NCBI GenBank assembly: GCA_024036415.1
Contig: JAMWET010003181.1
Location: forward strand, 1-64,000
Direction of reading: 5' to 3'
Source: Prochilodus magdalenae
Taxonomy: Eukaryota; Chordata; Actinopteri; Characiformes; Prochilodontidae
Length of the DNA: 64,000 bases
Shown: positions 24,311 through 38,641 of the stretch, one piece after another
Layout of the letters: each line of letters begins with the position of its first letter
Position numbering within the stretch: the first letter of the stretch is position 1
Notes under the pieces: model-generated
Databases searched by the model: none
What the model was told of the DNA's origin: nothing
The model's input: only the letters and a program-made list of their open reading frames with translations
Made by a program: the position numbers and the translations under genes

Positions 24311-27300
24311 TATGTGCTTCACGGGTTCCATTGGCATATGGGCAAATCCACATGGCAATCTCATGGGGTTTTTTCATGGTGCTTCTTTCCATTATTGTTA
24401 CTGTTGTTATCATCATTAACTGCGCAGTCCTATAGTGTAAGTCCTATAGTGTGATCCTAAAAGATTCACAAAAGACTCCTAAGTGGGGGGATGTCAAACC
24501 AAATGTGTGGACCATAAGGAGGAGAAGGAATGCTATATACAGCATGTTTCTAGCAACCTAGGTACGAGGCCAACACAATGTGTTATTTGCCTGAACAAGA
24601 ATAAATTGTCTCTTGACCTTGAATAAGCAGGTCACTGGGTATTATACCTCATTAGCTATTTTCATGGCCAGTTTTTTTAGAGGCACCGACTATCTAGTTG
24701 CACTTTGTAGATACAATTTCTGCTTTCGCAAACTCAACATATCAGCAATGTAGCAGCAGTGAAGTATCATATCTGTAACTGTTAACTTGAGAAATCACTG
24801 AACATGTAACAGGTATACTACAGACCATCTCATCATCTGTTATAGACATGCTGCTGACAGCATTCTGGATTGGGTTTTGGTTAGGGATAGGATTAGGGCA
24901 GGTTTAGGTTTACAGATAGGGTTAGGCTTTAAGGTTGGGTTGGATTTAGCTTAATAGAATTAAGATTCTACCTCATTGTAACATCAATAATCTATTTTAT
25001 GTAACTGATCAACAGATGTATCAACAGAACATCAAAAGCTTTACTCCAGTCTATTTAGATGCATTGATGACTGGTGATACTGTTACTTGATGATATTCTA
25101 TGAAGGACCACTCAAAGAGTCACCATATCTCTTTGCATGATACTGTGCATGATATTTGAGATATGAGATTGTGAATGATAGCGCAGCAAAGGTAGGCGGA
25201 GCTTATACAGTTTAAAGTTTCTAATGAAGTGGATAGTGCATATATAGGGTCTCTGAGTGAAAGCCAAATAGGTCCTGCTCTTTTAATAAGTTTGCCACGG
25301 CACATCAGTACTCTTCTGCCAGTGCTGTGAACAGCACAGTGCCGTTTCCCTGTCCACCTCTCCTCCTCCTGACCATCTGTTCCCTGCTGCCAATCTTCAG
25401 CTGTCCTGCTGTCATGAATCTCAGTTTTTGCAAAGGTAGTGACAGGTAGGATATCATTCTCCTCGGCTTGAGAGGTAACCATTCTTACCAGCATTAGCAG
25501 CGCCATCTGCCTTAGTCTTGATTAGAGGACACCGCCCTTTAAGCCACCAAGCGTCCAGTGCAAAGCATGTTAATTGCAGTAAGTGACTAATTGAAGCCAG
25601 CTTGCTAAAAGCTGTTCTGCCTCAGAATTGGGGCTCGTGAGATTTCTCACCAATCTTGTGGCTTCCAACTCTGTCCATACCGATCTCTTAAACCTGATTA
25701 GGCAAACCTTCCAGCAACTTGTAATGGTTGTGAACAGACATCGTTCGCTCCTCTACTCTTGCAGCTGCTCCAGAGCGAGCTGTTGTGAGCACCTCCAGGT
25801 GTTCTATTGTGAACAGATGACAGGCACAGCCCTGAACTGACTGAAGCGGCTACTCTGAAATAAATCCCAGGGAACAAAGCCTGGGAGAACTGTGGCCTTG
25901 CATTATGCAGTGAGGTAAACCTGTTTCTTTGTCAAAATGGCATGCTCTTGTAGCACTGACAATGACCGAGACAGCGTGGTCATGCGGTTTACATCAAAGA
26001 GACCATTCAAGGTCTCAAGCTTTCAAAGCCCATAATGTTTTGATTTCATTTCCATTTTAATTCTCCAATACACTAATAGAGACGCCATGCACTCTCGGCG
26101 CATCTCAGCAGTGCTTCCAAAACAACTTGGACCCTTGCAATACCACCAGTGTTTTGGCTGGAATCTGAAACATCAAGAGGTTATTCTCAATTTAATGAAA
26201 GGGAAAACATACTTTTTTAAAGTTTCCACTTTTGCGAGGGCTACACTTTGTTTGAGTCCTGCATTATGCATGATTAAATGCAATATTTATAGACGTGTAA
26301 AATTTTAATCAGGGAAACATGATGGTATGAGGTACGTGCAATTACGAGCTTTGCTCTCATCAAAGTGAAATAAAATGATTTAAATAAGTAATGATGAGAC
26401 ATGCATGCAGTCTAATGACGCTCCAAAAGCGGGAAAGAGGATCGAAAAATACGCTTCGGATTGTGCAGATTGCATCACGGGTTGTGCGGACCCAAAGTTT
26501 AAAAAGTCCAACGTCTGTCTGGTACTTTCATCATCTCTTTCCAAAAGTGCTTACTCTGTGCTTGGAGGCGGATGTTTACTCACATCCATTAGTATGTACG
26601 TGAGCACGTCCCTTGTGTCTACCGCAGATCTTCTTTAAGGCTACTTTTAGAAATTCACCTTGGGCTTGATCTAGGCAAATTACTGAATCAGCAACTAAGA
26701 TGGGTCGGCTCTTCTCAAAGTCAACACTGCTGTTTGTTCCAGCTCTCTTATCTTGAAAGTTCTGCTTAAAAGATACGGGGGCAAAAGTGTTTGTTAACTG
26801 AAAACAATATGAGGTGTCTCTCTCCGATGTGTGAGTTGGTTCATTAATAAGCCGCACCATCTGCCTAAGCACAGCAACACATGCTTTTGGAAATCTGGTT
26901 TAACTGCCCACTCTATGCTCTGGCCACTAATGCCTTATTTCTTAGGCCTTTCTGCTATACTTTTAGGAAACCTGCCCTTGGCAACTTCAACTCACCACAT
27001 GGAAGTGCGTTACACCTAGAGTTCAAGTGAAAGGGGACGCAGAAGAGCAGATTGGACCACACTTGCCCTCAGCTGGCCATACTGACCTACTATTAGGTTT
27101 CTTGACCTATATGAACATGGCTATAAGCTTTACTTGGGAACCACATTTTTTGTTCTGTTGTGTTTTGGTTTACTCAATAACCAGCTAGCTGAGAGAAGTT
27201 TTGTTAGGAGTACTGCAGATGGAGTAGTTTGATTTCTAAAATCCGGTCTGGTCATAGCAAACTGAATAATGAGTTTTGAAGTTTTGTAATGCTTATATGT

Positions 27301-27410
27301 ACAGTAGCTTATAAACCATTTTGTCCAACAGTTTCTATGTGTTTCAAAATGTGTCTAGTCGCAATCTGTCCTGCTGCCAACGTCTACTCTTATGTTCACT
27401 CAATAACCCC
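24311..27410. other. Intergenic, no assignable feature
   Basis: A short TTAGGG-like patch (24,890-24,950) is imperfect. The minus-strand frame 25,120-25,506 has an ATG but no domain, signal or splice context. The stretch 25,860-26,620 is unique-looking and may contain conserved non-coding DNA; this is untested. Confidence 0.4.
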
Positions 27411-28620
27411 CTCCAAGGGTACATCTACTATGCTTCACTTGCGCAGAAAACGTAATGAATTGACCTTTAAGATGGCATCGGGGATTCCTTCAAGGGAAAA
27501 CGGTGAGGCAAACCTAATGAGGGCTTGATGGAGAACTTTGATTGGACAAGCTTTACAATGCGAAACTGTAGGTCGGAGTGCAGCTTAATTTGAAATGTTT
27601 TTAATATAAAGGTTTTTATATATACATGGGAAAATTAAATATACTGTTTTTTGGAATAATACATTATGGCAAACCCGTCATTAGCCACAGCAATATAGTT
27701 TAGCTTGGTGGCATAGCATTTGAAATTGGCATCTCAACATTATGTAACGACTCTAAAGAAAAGTGGCGACAATTTCTCTTGGAATGCAATAGCTCTTAAG
27801 ATGGGGTCAGGATTCTCCTGAAGGTAAAATAGAATTGAAGTGGGCAGACTGAAGCTAGATTGTACAAGCTTAACAGAACGTTTGCAAAAATTTCCTTCAG
27901 CCTAATGAGAAACTGCAGCACAACAAAATTTAAATGTTTTTTTTTCTTGTAGTATGAAAGGGCAGAATAGATTTATCCCCTGTGAGTAATCAAGCAAATG
28001 TTATTGTGGTGGTAAATTAATTATTGTTGGTTCCAACCTGAAGGGTGTTGATTAGCCACAATGACATTAGTCCAGTTTGCTTGCACAGTATTTGACTGAC
28101 AATTCCCTACATGGAAAAGTTATATAAAGTTTATTCATATGCATACACTTGTTGTATCCTGAATGACAATAAATAAATTTGTCTAAATATATGTCTAAGT
28201 CTATTCAGCAAAAAAAAAATAACAACATGACCAACAATGTATTTCTGCACTTCTGATTTCTGTATATTCTTTTTGAAATAAACATAGAAAAATACATACC
28301 CATGCTTTCTTCTCCATATTTGGTCAGAATGTATTACTATTATTTTTCTGTGACTTATACAGCCCATGTATTATGTTGGCAGATTCTTGCCTAATGTTGA
28401 TTAATTACAACACAGAATCTGGAACTGTAGAACTGTATACTACAAACATTGTATACTGACTCTAAAGTAGGATTGAGATAATCTCTCTTTAGCCTGAATG
28501 AGATTTCTGACCACTTCCTGTAAAACCTGACAACAAACCTTGCAACAGTTGCTGGGACGAAACATGTATTTGGGTGGAGCATGGAGAGGTCAGTTCAATT
28601 AGTTAACAACACAGGATAAA
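27411..28620 (+). repeat. Degenerate tandem segments
   Basis: Three successive stretches share weak blocks: 'ttagccaca..a.tagt' near 27,680 and 28,053; 'gactctaaag' near 27,748 and 28,458; 'gcctaatgag/gcctgaatgag' near 27,513, 27,899 and 28,491. The spacing of about 350-570 bases suggests an old tandem duplication. Identity is low and I am not certain of it. Confidence 0.35.
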
Positions 28621-30362
<1,742 letters not shown>

Positions 30363-30400
30363 AGCAGCCTTGGTGAAAATTGCACAAAACATATTAAGAG

Positions 30401-30442
<42 letters not shown>

Positions 30443-30450
30443 GTAATAAT
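30401..30450. repeat. (AAT)n microsatellite
   Basis: A trinucleotide tract of about 16 units with one interruption. Confidence 0.95.
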
Positions 30451-30497
30451 TAGACAAGAGATGTATGTCTATATGCATAAATGAACATGTACATTTA

Positions 30498-31466
30498 GAC
30501 AGCAGGGGATCAGTAGTGTAGCAGTATGACATGACTCAACACAGTTCAGACAGCAGGAGATCAGTAGTGTAGCAGTATGGCATGACTCAACACAGTTCAG
30601 ACAGCAGGGGATCAGTAGTGTAGCAGTATGGCATGACTCAACACAGTTCAGACAGCAGGGGATGAGTAGTGTAGCAGTATGGCATGACTCAACACAGTTC
30701 AGACAGCAGGAGATCAGTAGTGTAGCAGTATGGCATGACTCAACACAGTTCAGACAGCAGGGGATCAGTAGTGTAGCAGTATGGCATGACTCAACACAGT
30801 TCAGACAGCAGAGGATCAGTAGTGTAGCATTATGGCATGACTCAACACAGTTCAGACAGCAGGAGATCAATAGTGTAGCAGTATGACATGACTCAACACA
30901 GTTCAGACAGCAGGGGATCGGTAGTGTATCAGTATGACATGACTCATCACAGTTTAGACAACAGGAGATCAGTAGTGTAGCAGTATGGCATGACTCAACA
31001 CAGTTCAGACAGCAGGGGATCAGTAGTGTAGCAGTATGGCATGACTCAACACAGTTCAGACAGCAGGGGATCAGTAGTGTAGCAGTATGGCATGACTCAA
31101 CACAGTTCAGACAGCAGGAGATCAGTAGTGTAGCAGTATGGCATGACTCAACACAGTTCAGACAGCAGGGGATCAGTAGTGTAGCAGTATGGCATGACTC
31201 AACACAGTTCAGACAGCAGGAGATCAGTAGTGTATCAGTATGGCATGACTCAACACAGTTCAGACAGCAGGGGATCAGTAGTGTAGCAGTATGGCATGAC
31301 TCAACACAGTTCAGACAGCAGGGGATCAGTAGTGTAGCAGTATGGCATGACTCAACACAGTTCAGACAGCAGGGGATCGGTAGTGTAGCAGTATGGCATG
31401 ATTCAACACAGTTTAGACAGCAGGGGATCAGTAGTGTGGCAGTATGGCATGACTCAACACAGTTCA
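30498..31466. repeat. 51-bp minisatellite, 19 units
   Basis: There are nineteen head-to-tail units of 51 bp with only scattered substitutions. Each unit runs from 'gacagcagg' to 'caacacagttca'. Because 51 is divisible by three, both strands stay open across the array: the minus strand gives a 17-residue repeat (NCVESCHTATLLIPCCL type) and the plus strand another. I regard the resulting 352-residue frame as an artefact, not a gene. Eighteen of nineteen units contain TGACTCA, the AP-1/TRE consensus; the unit near 31,397 has TGATTCA. Variants such as ggggatc/ggagatc alternate irregularly. It is not a CRISPR array: there are no unique spacers. Confidence 0.97.
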
Positions 31467-31909
31467 ACACACTTACTGTATATACTGTATATACTGTACA
31501 TCTGCACTCCTGGACACTCAACTCCACTTAAATATCATGTCTATGATGTTAATTCATTCTGTTCATTTATCTGCTGATAACTGCGTCCCTTGCTCATTTA
31601 TTTATTACTTTTGCACTACAGCCTGTTTTGTACTTCTGTGTATATATTTCTTGCCTCCTTACCAAGTGAGATATATTTATATATTTATATTAACATATCC
31701 ATAGATAGTGACTCGCTGTATGTATAGTTCTATAGCCTATACCTTAATAGTTAGTAATACTGCTGCCGTTACTGAACATCCCTTTTAGGTTTCTCATACT
31801 GCACAACACTGTTTTATTTTTATATTTTTTGTATTATTATGTGTATCTGTGCTGTTCGTTTTTTGTGAAACCGCTACTGGCTGCTAAATTTCCTTCGGGA
31901 TCAATAAAG

Positions 31910-31952
<43 letters not shown>
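31467..31952 (+). mobile_element. Retroposon inserted in the minisatellite
   Basis: A 486-bp insert flanked by an exact 14-bp direct repeat ctcaacacagttca (31,453-31,466 and 31,953-31,966), which belongs to the minisatellite unit. It ends 'cttcgggatcaataaagt' followed by an (ATCT)n tail, the usual 3' end of fish non-LTR retroposons. The array resumes for about 23 bases after it (31,967-31,989). It has no coding capacity. Confidence 0.85.

Positions 31953-31954
<2 letters not shown>
31911..31954 (+). repeat. (ATCT)n microsatellite
   Basis: About 11 tetranucleotide units forming the tail of the retroposon. Confidence 0.95.
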
Positions 31955-31989
31955 CAACACAGTTCAGACGGCAGGGGATCAGTAGTGTA

Positions 31990-34468
31990 AGAAGCACCAT
32001 TTTTGTGAGATTTGTTTCAGAGTTATTACGAACAAACACAATTGCATATTACATATACCCATAATTCAGCACCTCCAAAGCAGGAGTAAGTTCTTATAAA
32101 AGCTCTGGATGTTGTGCATTACTTTCAGCTCATGTTCTATTTTGAATAGCTCTATTGTTCACTATGAAAATATTGCAAGGTCAAACAGGCAGGATGATGC
32201 CATTCTGTCTAAAATCCATTAGCCCTTTTCAGAAGTCACAGAAATGCGTCCAAAAACCTGGACCTTAGAGAGTCATTAGAGATTATGCAGTAAATGTCCT
32301 AATAAGTGTAATTCATTTGATCATTCAACCTTTTTCATTTGTTTGCTTTCCAAAAAAGCAATCAACCAGCCTCACCGAGTCACCTTCACTCCAAACGTTC
32401 ACATCCATAGCTTCATTAATATGAGTCACCTATTGTTGTCATAGATTCATGCAGAGGACAACAGCGATCCATTTCCCCCCGTCATGTTGCCATTAGGTGT
32501 TGGGCTTAGGACCTTTGAACCCAGTATAACTCATCGTAAGCCCTGACATTTCAGCCATAGCTCAGACAAACCAGTGATCCCTCTGCTCAGCGAAAATACC
32601 ATCCACGTTGGGTTACTGTGTCTGCTGGCTGATTGATACCTGCAGATAAAATGTCAAAGGGTAATTTCCGATGGCGTTGCTCTATTCAAGCCTAAAGCCA
32701 TTGGCTTGTAGATCAAAAGACCTTTCCCTCTTATTGCATCTGTAGAATTTATAGGATGATTTGACGGGCTTGGAGGGCTGTGTTCCACAAAGATTCAACA
32801 ATGACTTGACCTGAGTGAATAATGAATAGAGATGGAAAAGGCAAGAAATCTGATGCAACTGGAGTCTTGTGCATCGGCTTCTGGACCACTTGCTGCAGAT
32901 ATCTGAAGGAGATAAGAAGTCGTGCTTATGTGAGCTCAGCTTACACTTTTTATGCAACACTCAATATTCTGACGTGAACTAATGAGACCTGACCTTTAGT
33001 CTGTATTATTACTCTGTGATGCTCAAAAATGGGTCCAAATTTTAAAAGCCAGTTAAAGTTGATCTTGTTCATCTTTACTTATACATGGTGCATTCAACGG
33101 GCTATTACCCTGCAGTGTTCTATTACAACTTCAGAACCTACAGTTAGTGTTCTGTAGTGTTTTCTTTTAGTGTTAAGACATCAAATATGCATTCACCAAG
33201 ATGATATACATTATTTTTAGATTTTAGATAACATGCCCATGTGCGTGAAATTTTTAATATGCATGTACTAATATATCGTAGTGCATTGACAGGTGTATAC
33301 ATTTAGTACATGTCTATATAAATATTTATGTACATGCCTGTCATCAAGGTCAGAATGAAATGTTTAGTTTTCACATAATTTTGAAAATAGAAGAAATACC
33401 AGCTGCTCTTACATTATGTGAAAAGTATGTATAAAGAATTTAGCATTAGAAATGATCCATGATGGCCACAATGAATACTATATCTATAAAATCAGTAGGC
33501 GAAGGAACACTAACTGTATAGATGTATAACTGTATGAACAATAACTGTAAATAATAATCCACATCCAAAAGGTGACATATAATAACCCATTTTCAGACAT
33601 TAACACAGTTCTTTGGTCTCTCACATTCTTTGTTCAAAATACCACAAGCGTAAAACACCCGTTTAAGTGTCTGTTGCTTTACACTGCCCATCCTGACCCT
33701 TTCTTACATGAGGTTCATCAATAGACATTCAACTAACAGGCTAATAGTGTTAATGTTATAGTGGGTCCCAAGTGAATAACACCAAGAAAGTTACCTCAGC
33801 TGTTAGCATTAGCTTCTGCTAAAGGGCCAGTTAACACACAGCATAATTCATTTTTATACTCTTACATTTCCCTTGTTTGTAGTTTTGCCATGGACATGAC
33901 TTGTTGGTACTGACCCCTCTTTGCACTGCACTAACCCAGACTAGTAAAGCAGCAGACACACAAGGCTAAGATCATCTTCCTCGCAATTGGCTTGAATCTT
34001 CTTGTTCCATCATATTGTTTATTAATATTTATTAATGTCAAGCTGCCAGCATGTAAGGTGCTGCACCATTTAAGGTGGAACTAGGAAATTGGAACAATAG
34101 GCACCATAGACATTAGCATAACGGGGCATCATTTAAGGTGGAAAGGAAAATTTAGATTTCAGCTGCATATCAGACAATAAGTGGTTAGTTCACAATCACA
34201 GGTTTTTGCCCACTATTGCAAAAACGTACTTTATCTAGATAAGTGCCACTGACGGCAGAGCGACTCTTGAGCTTAGCTCTTATCTTCCACATAATGCTAC
34301 CAGTGAGAAAAAAATGGCGCCCCATCACGAGGGTTAGTTTTGAAGCTGTGAGCAGGGACAGTCAACTGAAACTGAAGGTTTTTCATAAGATGTTCCCTTT
34401 AATATAGTAAGTACCTACTTTATGCACATGAATGTGTCCTTTCATTTCTTTGGCTCAGAGGACACAAT
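31990..34468. other. Intergenic, no assignable feature
   Basis: No gene or named repeat was recognised. The stretch 32,330-32,960 is unique-looking. Confidence 0.4.
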
Positions 34469-35119
34469 GGCTGTATTCGAAAAGGCACACTACTATACTA
34501 CTACACTGCGCTACAGTATTGTGTACTGCGCACTAAAAGGATCCCCCTGTTTGTAGTATGAAGTACAGTAACACGTTTTGACATACAATACTAATACAGT
34601 CACATGACCAGTCACCTCACATTTACCTCAGAGCTGTTATTACTGTATCTACTGTATAGAGACAGCTGCTGCTAACGCTGCTCAGTTGACCTGAAATATG
34701 TTTAGCCTAGCTGTTAGCTACCCTCGGCTATTTTGCTCTAAAACTGATCCTCTAAAGAGAGTTCATCTTTTATTAATCTTCAGTTCTGTATATTTTATCT
34801 TTCTGAGGCTCATTCTGATGAAAACATACCCCACTACAATCACTACACCCACAGTTGACTGCGTTTTGCTGCCTAGTGTTACCTGACGCCACTTTTTCTG
34901 GCAGAAGCAGGCTGAGAGCTGGTGAGGCCATGGTGCATGATGAGATGCAGTACACCATGAAGATAGCTCCACCTGTACACTAGAACATCTAACTGGAGTA
35001 GAACATCATCCGGTTATCTTCAGTGCACCACAGATTGTCAGTTTGTTTGCATACTGTATACTACACACTATTTTAAGGTAGATTTAGTATGCAAGTAGTA
35101 TGTATGTGCGAATACAGCC
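34469..35119. mobile_element. Inverted-repeat element (GGCTGTATTCG ends)
   Basis: GGCTGTATTCG at the left and CGAATACAGCC at the right form a perfect 11-bp inverted repeat. The subterminal DNA on both sides is rich in 'tactac/gtagtat' motifs, as in hAT-like MITEs of fish. Outside, GACACA and TGTGTC are also complementary, so the true ends may lie a little further out. The interior open frame 34,698-34,886 has no domain. Confidence 0.6.
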
Positions 35120-36512
35120 TGTGTCTATCTTGCATAGCAGTTCAGTTCAGGTTTCCTTGAATTTTTGATAGCATTTCTTGAACATTATGCGCCACAGAAT
35201 GTCAAATAACTAGAATTCTTGCAATCACAAGTAGCACTGAGCCTCCACCAAAGCTTGCTCAAAGACTAGGCCTCTTGGTTGCTTCTTTTAGACCCAAGCA
35301 TGATAAAAGCCTCTCTCCTATTCATTTTGAACTAATCATCTGTTAAGGATCATGGCAAAAGTCAGTACTTTGCAGTCAGGCAGCAGTACATTAGTTGTTT
35401 ACAAGCAGGGGGAACGACATTCTCACTGACATTCACACACACCTGTCAATGAGTAACACCCCAAACAACTTTATATACAGGAGAGATACAAAGAAGGAGT
35501 GGTATTAGTTAATTCAGTGATACAGTGTTATCCATACATTATTACCATTGCTGAACTCCATCTTTTTAGAGATTTCTGGCTGTCTGAGACTCGTGAGACA
35601 GTAGTTTTAGCCAGTTAACAGTTAAACCCTCAATTGTTGAAAATATAAAATTGTAGAGGATTTGGTTTAGGGCATTGTAGACATCTTCCTAATACATCTT
35701 ATACCTGACTCAAAAGTCTGGACAAACTCCAGTCAGTTTCCCCACAGTTCAGCCTCTCTTCATGCTTATATGCGGTGTTCTAGAACATCTGACAATGAGC
35801 TTCCATTAAAATTCTCTTCGACCACTGGAACAGGTAGTTAAATGAAATATTAAGAAATATATTTATAATATTCATATTATGACATTGAAAATCATCTCTT
35901 AAAAATGTGTTCAAAATAATTTCAAAACATTTGCATTTCCATATCTGCCTTTTTGTTATGTTTTCATGACGAATGGTCCTAAAGAAAAGGCCCAAAATGA
36001 CTAGGAAAAGTCTGGTTACACAAAAAGCACTGTCAGCAATAGGTTTAGTTCCAACAGCAGTAAGATGACCGCCATGGAGCAATAAGATAAAACCCGGTCA
36101 CATGCTGCCTTTTATTTCCTGTGTATTGTAAAGACTGCTCTGTGTCCCGTGTGTTGTGACATTAGTCAACTGGGAATGGATCTGTACCTCATCAGTAGCT
36201 GTAATCTTTTAATAGATTCAATGTATTCTGGGCTGGGTGTGATGCTGCGGCGTTAACGTCAGCTGCTATCTTTTAATCAGGCAGAAATTAAATCTATGAA
36301 ATTGATTTTGTTTCGCGTGTTTGCTCTTGTCGACAATAATTACAACCCCCGCCACGAAGCAGCACGCGGCACACCTACTGACTCAAAAGCGTCTCCTCAG
36401 ATATAACAGACCCGCTGCTTGTCATGTGTATTACAAAGCATGAGAGTCTTATGGGAGTACACTGGCTCATCACCATCTGCGCTAATATTCCAAAAAACTA
36501 GTTTGTGCAGGG

Positions 36513-36515
<3 letters not shown>
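35120..36515. other. Intergenic; possible conserved stretch 36,130-36,480
   Basis: No gene was recognised. From 36,130 to 36,480 the sequence is unique-looking, with repeated TTTTAAT(C/A) motifs and an AATAATTAC block. Confidence 0.35.
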
Positions 36516-36575
<60 letters not shown>

Positions 36576-36788
36576 GTGCTGAGTGAGAGAAGTGAAAGGC
36601 AGAAAGAGGCAGAGAACCAGAAAGAGAAAGAAACAGAGGGCAAAAGAGAAAGACAGAGGAAGAAACAAAGAGTGTGCAAAACAGTCAGTAAGACTGAGAA
36701 AAAAGAGATACTACAACATTAATAGTGTTAAAGAAAGAGGGAGAGTCTTTTTTAACTTTAAAACCCAAAGCGGGACTGAAACAAGAAA

Positions 36789-36842
<54 letters not shown>

Positions 36843-37545
36843 CACTTTGACTTTAAACCCCTTTTATTACATCATCATTAGAGTAACAGTCCACCTGTTA
36901 AGCAACAAACCCAGGATAACACCAGAAAAAGAGAGAGAGAAAATGTAATAAAACCAGTGAGAGACGGACTGAGAGAGGGAGAAGAGAGAAAGACAGAGAG
37001 AGAGAGAGCAAGAGACAGATAGACAGAGAGAGAAAGAAAGAGAGAAAGAGAAAGAGAGACAGACAGACAGACAGACAGACTGACTGACAGACAGAGAGAA
37101 GAACCAAGACAGAGATGAGGGGAGATTAAAGAACTATTAAGAGAGACCGACAGAGAAATAGAAAATGCAGGAAAAGAAGTAGAGAAAGAAACAGAAACAG
37201 AGTGAGAATGAAAAAGAGACCAAGAGAAAAATGAGAGAATGAGAGAGAGAGAGAGAGAGAGAGAGAAACAGAGACAGAGACAGAGACAGAGGGAGAAAGA
37301 CTAAGAAAGAAAGAGAGAAAAGGGGGTTCTGGGAGAGAGAAGAGAGAGGCAAAAAAGGCAAAGAGACAGAAATAGAAAAATAAAGGATAGAAAGCAGGAA
37401 TGAAAAGAGAGATATTTAGAGAAATAGAAACAGAGGAAGAGAAATAGAGAAAGAAATAGCAGCAGAGTGAATGAGAGAAATAAACAGAGGGAAAAGAGAG
37501 AGAAGGTAAGTGAGAAAGATAAAGAGGGAGAGAGCAAGCTGAGTT
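36516..37545 (+). repeat. Purine-rich (GA)n low-complexity tract
   Basis: About 1 kb in which the plus strand is nearly all purine, with perfect GA runs at 36,516-36,572 and 36,791-36,836 and a GACA-type run near 37,062-37,080. A less pure island at 36,840-36,910 interrupts it. The Ser/Leu-rich frames on the minus strand are by-products of the repeat. Confidence 0.95.
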
Positions 37546-38640
37546 GTCAGTGTTTCAGTGTTTTGCATTCAGAGTTGTACTGAATTCCCTGAATGTCTGC
37601 ATCTTCTGCTCAAACACTTTAATTACTACCTGCAGCAGAGGGAGATGTCTCATGTCCCCGGCGCTTTCAGCATTAGACAGGTCATCTGGAGAAGAAGCAA
37701 GAATCTCTTAATTAGTTTGTTTCCTCAGCCTATGAATAGCCAGGTGTGTCAATGCTAAACAGACACCTTCCCATGGTTCCCTTCTGGGCTCGAGTTCAAG
37801 TGATGTCATTATATGGAGTAAAGTACGTTCCTTTGGCCTTATTCCTCAGGTGATACCATCACCACCATCCTCCCCTCTCTTTTGGAATAGCTTCGGATGA
37901 ACACGTGAATTCTTCTGACCCAGTTGTTTTACTAGTAATCTATATGTGTTTCCAGGAATAAAATCTAACTCTGCCTCTCTGACACTCGTGCTAAAGGTGC
38001 TAAGCTAATTCTGACACAATGCTTATCAGGAGGCCAACACTGTGAATTTATATACAGCAGAACAGAGGTCCCCCTAAAGTAGCGCTAGTTGAAAGTGAAC
38101 ACGTGTGGAAGCGGGGATGCTTCAGCCTGCAGATTGAATGTTCATTTACTAATCAGAGAGGTTTTGGTTCAGTTCTTGGATTAGAAGCTATATTGAGTAT
38201 GTAAGTATGATTTCGTCGAGTGCACTAAAACTAAGGAGCACTGATAGGAAAATGAGGCTCCAAATGTTTTGAATGTTCAGGATCTGTGATGGTTGATTAG
38301 GTGATGAATAGTTAATGAAGCGAGCGTTACGGGAAATATTCATGTGATTTTGACTCTTGAAGCTCTATTGGATGTTTTCAAGCATTTGTTATTACCAATT
38401 TAGGACTTCATTAAACAACTGGATGCCACTCGAGTTAATGTTGTGTAATGACTGCGGTGTAATTTCTGTTTCATGGCTTTATTGGGCCATGTGTTTTTTT
38501 TTTTTCGCCCCCCTCTTATAATCTTCTGATTCCAGGTGCTCAGTTATTAATGTTAGCCAACTAACCTTCTCTCCTATGCCGTTTAATCACATAGGTGACT
38601 AGAGACATAGAATTATGCATAAAGCCTTTCCAATACGCTT
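37546..38640. other. Intergenic; possible conserved stretch 38,140-38,480
   Basis: No gene was recognised. The part 38,140-38,480 is unique-looking, with several TTAAT/TAAT-type homeodomain-like cores. Confidence 0.35.
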
Positions 38641-38641
38641 T

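Noticed and set aside
24890..24950. Interstitial telomere-like repeat
   Set aside because: Only scattered TTAGG-like hexamers, not a tandem array.
25120..25506. 128-residue minus-strand frame with an ATG
   Set aside because: No domain, no signal peptide, no hydrophobic segment of note, and no splice sites or promoter context.
30498..31466. CRISPR-like repeat array
   Set aside because: Units are contiguous head to tail with no unique spacers, and the DNA is vertebrate.
30469..31527. A 352-residue cysteine-rich open frame on the minus strand
   Set aside because: It is the translation of a 51-bp tandem repeat whose length is a multiple of three. The plus strand is open for the same reason. 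No signal, domain or splice context is present.
36482..37537. Several Ser/Leu-rich minus-strand frames
   Set aside because: They are by-products of the GA-rich tract.
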